A stretch of 64,000 nt of DNA from Diploscapter coronatus (taxonomy: Eukaryota > Nematoda > Chromadorea > Rhabditida > Rhabditidae), in assembly GCA_964036155.1 (NCBI GenBank), contig OZ038422.1, forward strand, positions 53,343,201 through 53,407,200. The letters are read 5' to 3'. The notes beneath the pieces are model-generated. The model searched no databases. It had not been told where the DNA came from and saw nothing but the letters and a program-made list of their open reading frames with translations. A program made the position numbers and the translations under genes. Position 1 is the first letter of the stretch, and every line of letters begins with the position of its first letter. Positions 63,752 through 64,000 of this stretch are shown here, piece by piece.

Positions 63752-64000
63752 CTGAAAATCATGCATTTTTTATAAGACAAAAAAGTTTATCCATTTTCAA
63801 ATCACTAGGATTACGAAATTTGAAAATATGCGGATTGGAAAGTGCAGGCACAAGAATAACTCGCAAAACTTTTCTAGAAAAATGGCGATATTTTCGCAAA
63901 TCACCCTTCTTCCTAGCCTTCCACGTGTCAAGGATTTCGCGAATTTCTCAAAGTTCTTCGATCAGATTTCGCGACCTCTGCTGTCAAATGACGAGATTTC

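Overview
The window reads as nuclear DNA of a nematode, probably not a Caenorhabditis. Coding exons are short and separated by many introns of about 42-60 bases with TTTCAG-type acceptors. Several start codons sit 0-15 bases after an acceptor that has no upstream donor, as expected for spliced-leader trans-splicing. The gene content also fits: an ShKT multidomain protein, F-box arrays, a YGGYG secreted peptide, a DSL Notch ligand and a BCL11-type zinc-finger factor. I rebuilt the genes by joining exons by eye. In most models every intron phase matches.

Layout. 1-4.3 kb: the last codons of one gene, then a five-ShKT-domain secreted protein on +. 4.48-5.79 kb: a complete but dead mariner element. 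5.9-10.0 kb (-): a 393-residue Hsp70 ATPase-domain-only protein, followed about 85 bases later by an orphan region of 482 codons rich in cysteines and N-glycosylation sites (an operon partner or a fusion). 11.2-14.5 kb (-): a DSL/EGF Notch ligand with a nearly absent cytoplasmic tail. 18.7-27.1 kb (-): a BCL11-family transcription factor with one linking exon unresolved. 27.1-44.8 kb: a desert of about 18 kb with no convincing exon, marked by long purine-rich + strand and shorter pyrimidine-rich blocks, and a GC-rich island near 29.5-29.9 kb.

44.8-51.3 kb (-): three tandem F-box paralogs with the same seven-exon structure. 52.6-53.9 kb (+): an F-box/kelch gene. A decayed copy of its 3' end lies at 58.7-59.2 kb. 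Between the two copies are a complex of inverted repeats (54.2-55.9 kb) and a secreted helical plus proline-rich protein (56.3-57.9 kb, -). 61.0-61.4 kb (-): a 50-residue YGGYG peptide gene. 62.2-63.2 kb (+): an RG-rich gene with broken reading frames. 63.5-63.75 kb (-): the last exon of a gene that runs off the window.

Two conserved developmental regulators (Notch ligand, BCL11) and a regulatory-looking desert occupy the middle. The two flanks are fast-evolving, duplicated or orphan genes: secreted Cys-rich proteins, F-box/kelch adaptors and a probable defence peptide. No CRISPR, rRNA or convincing tRNA gene was seen.
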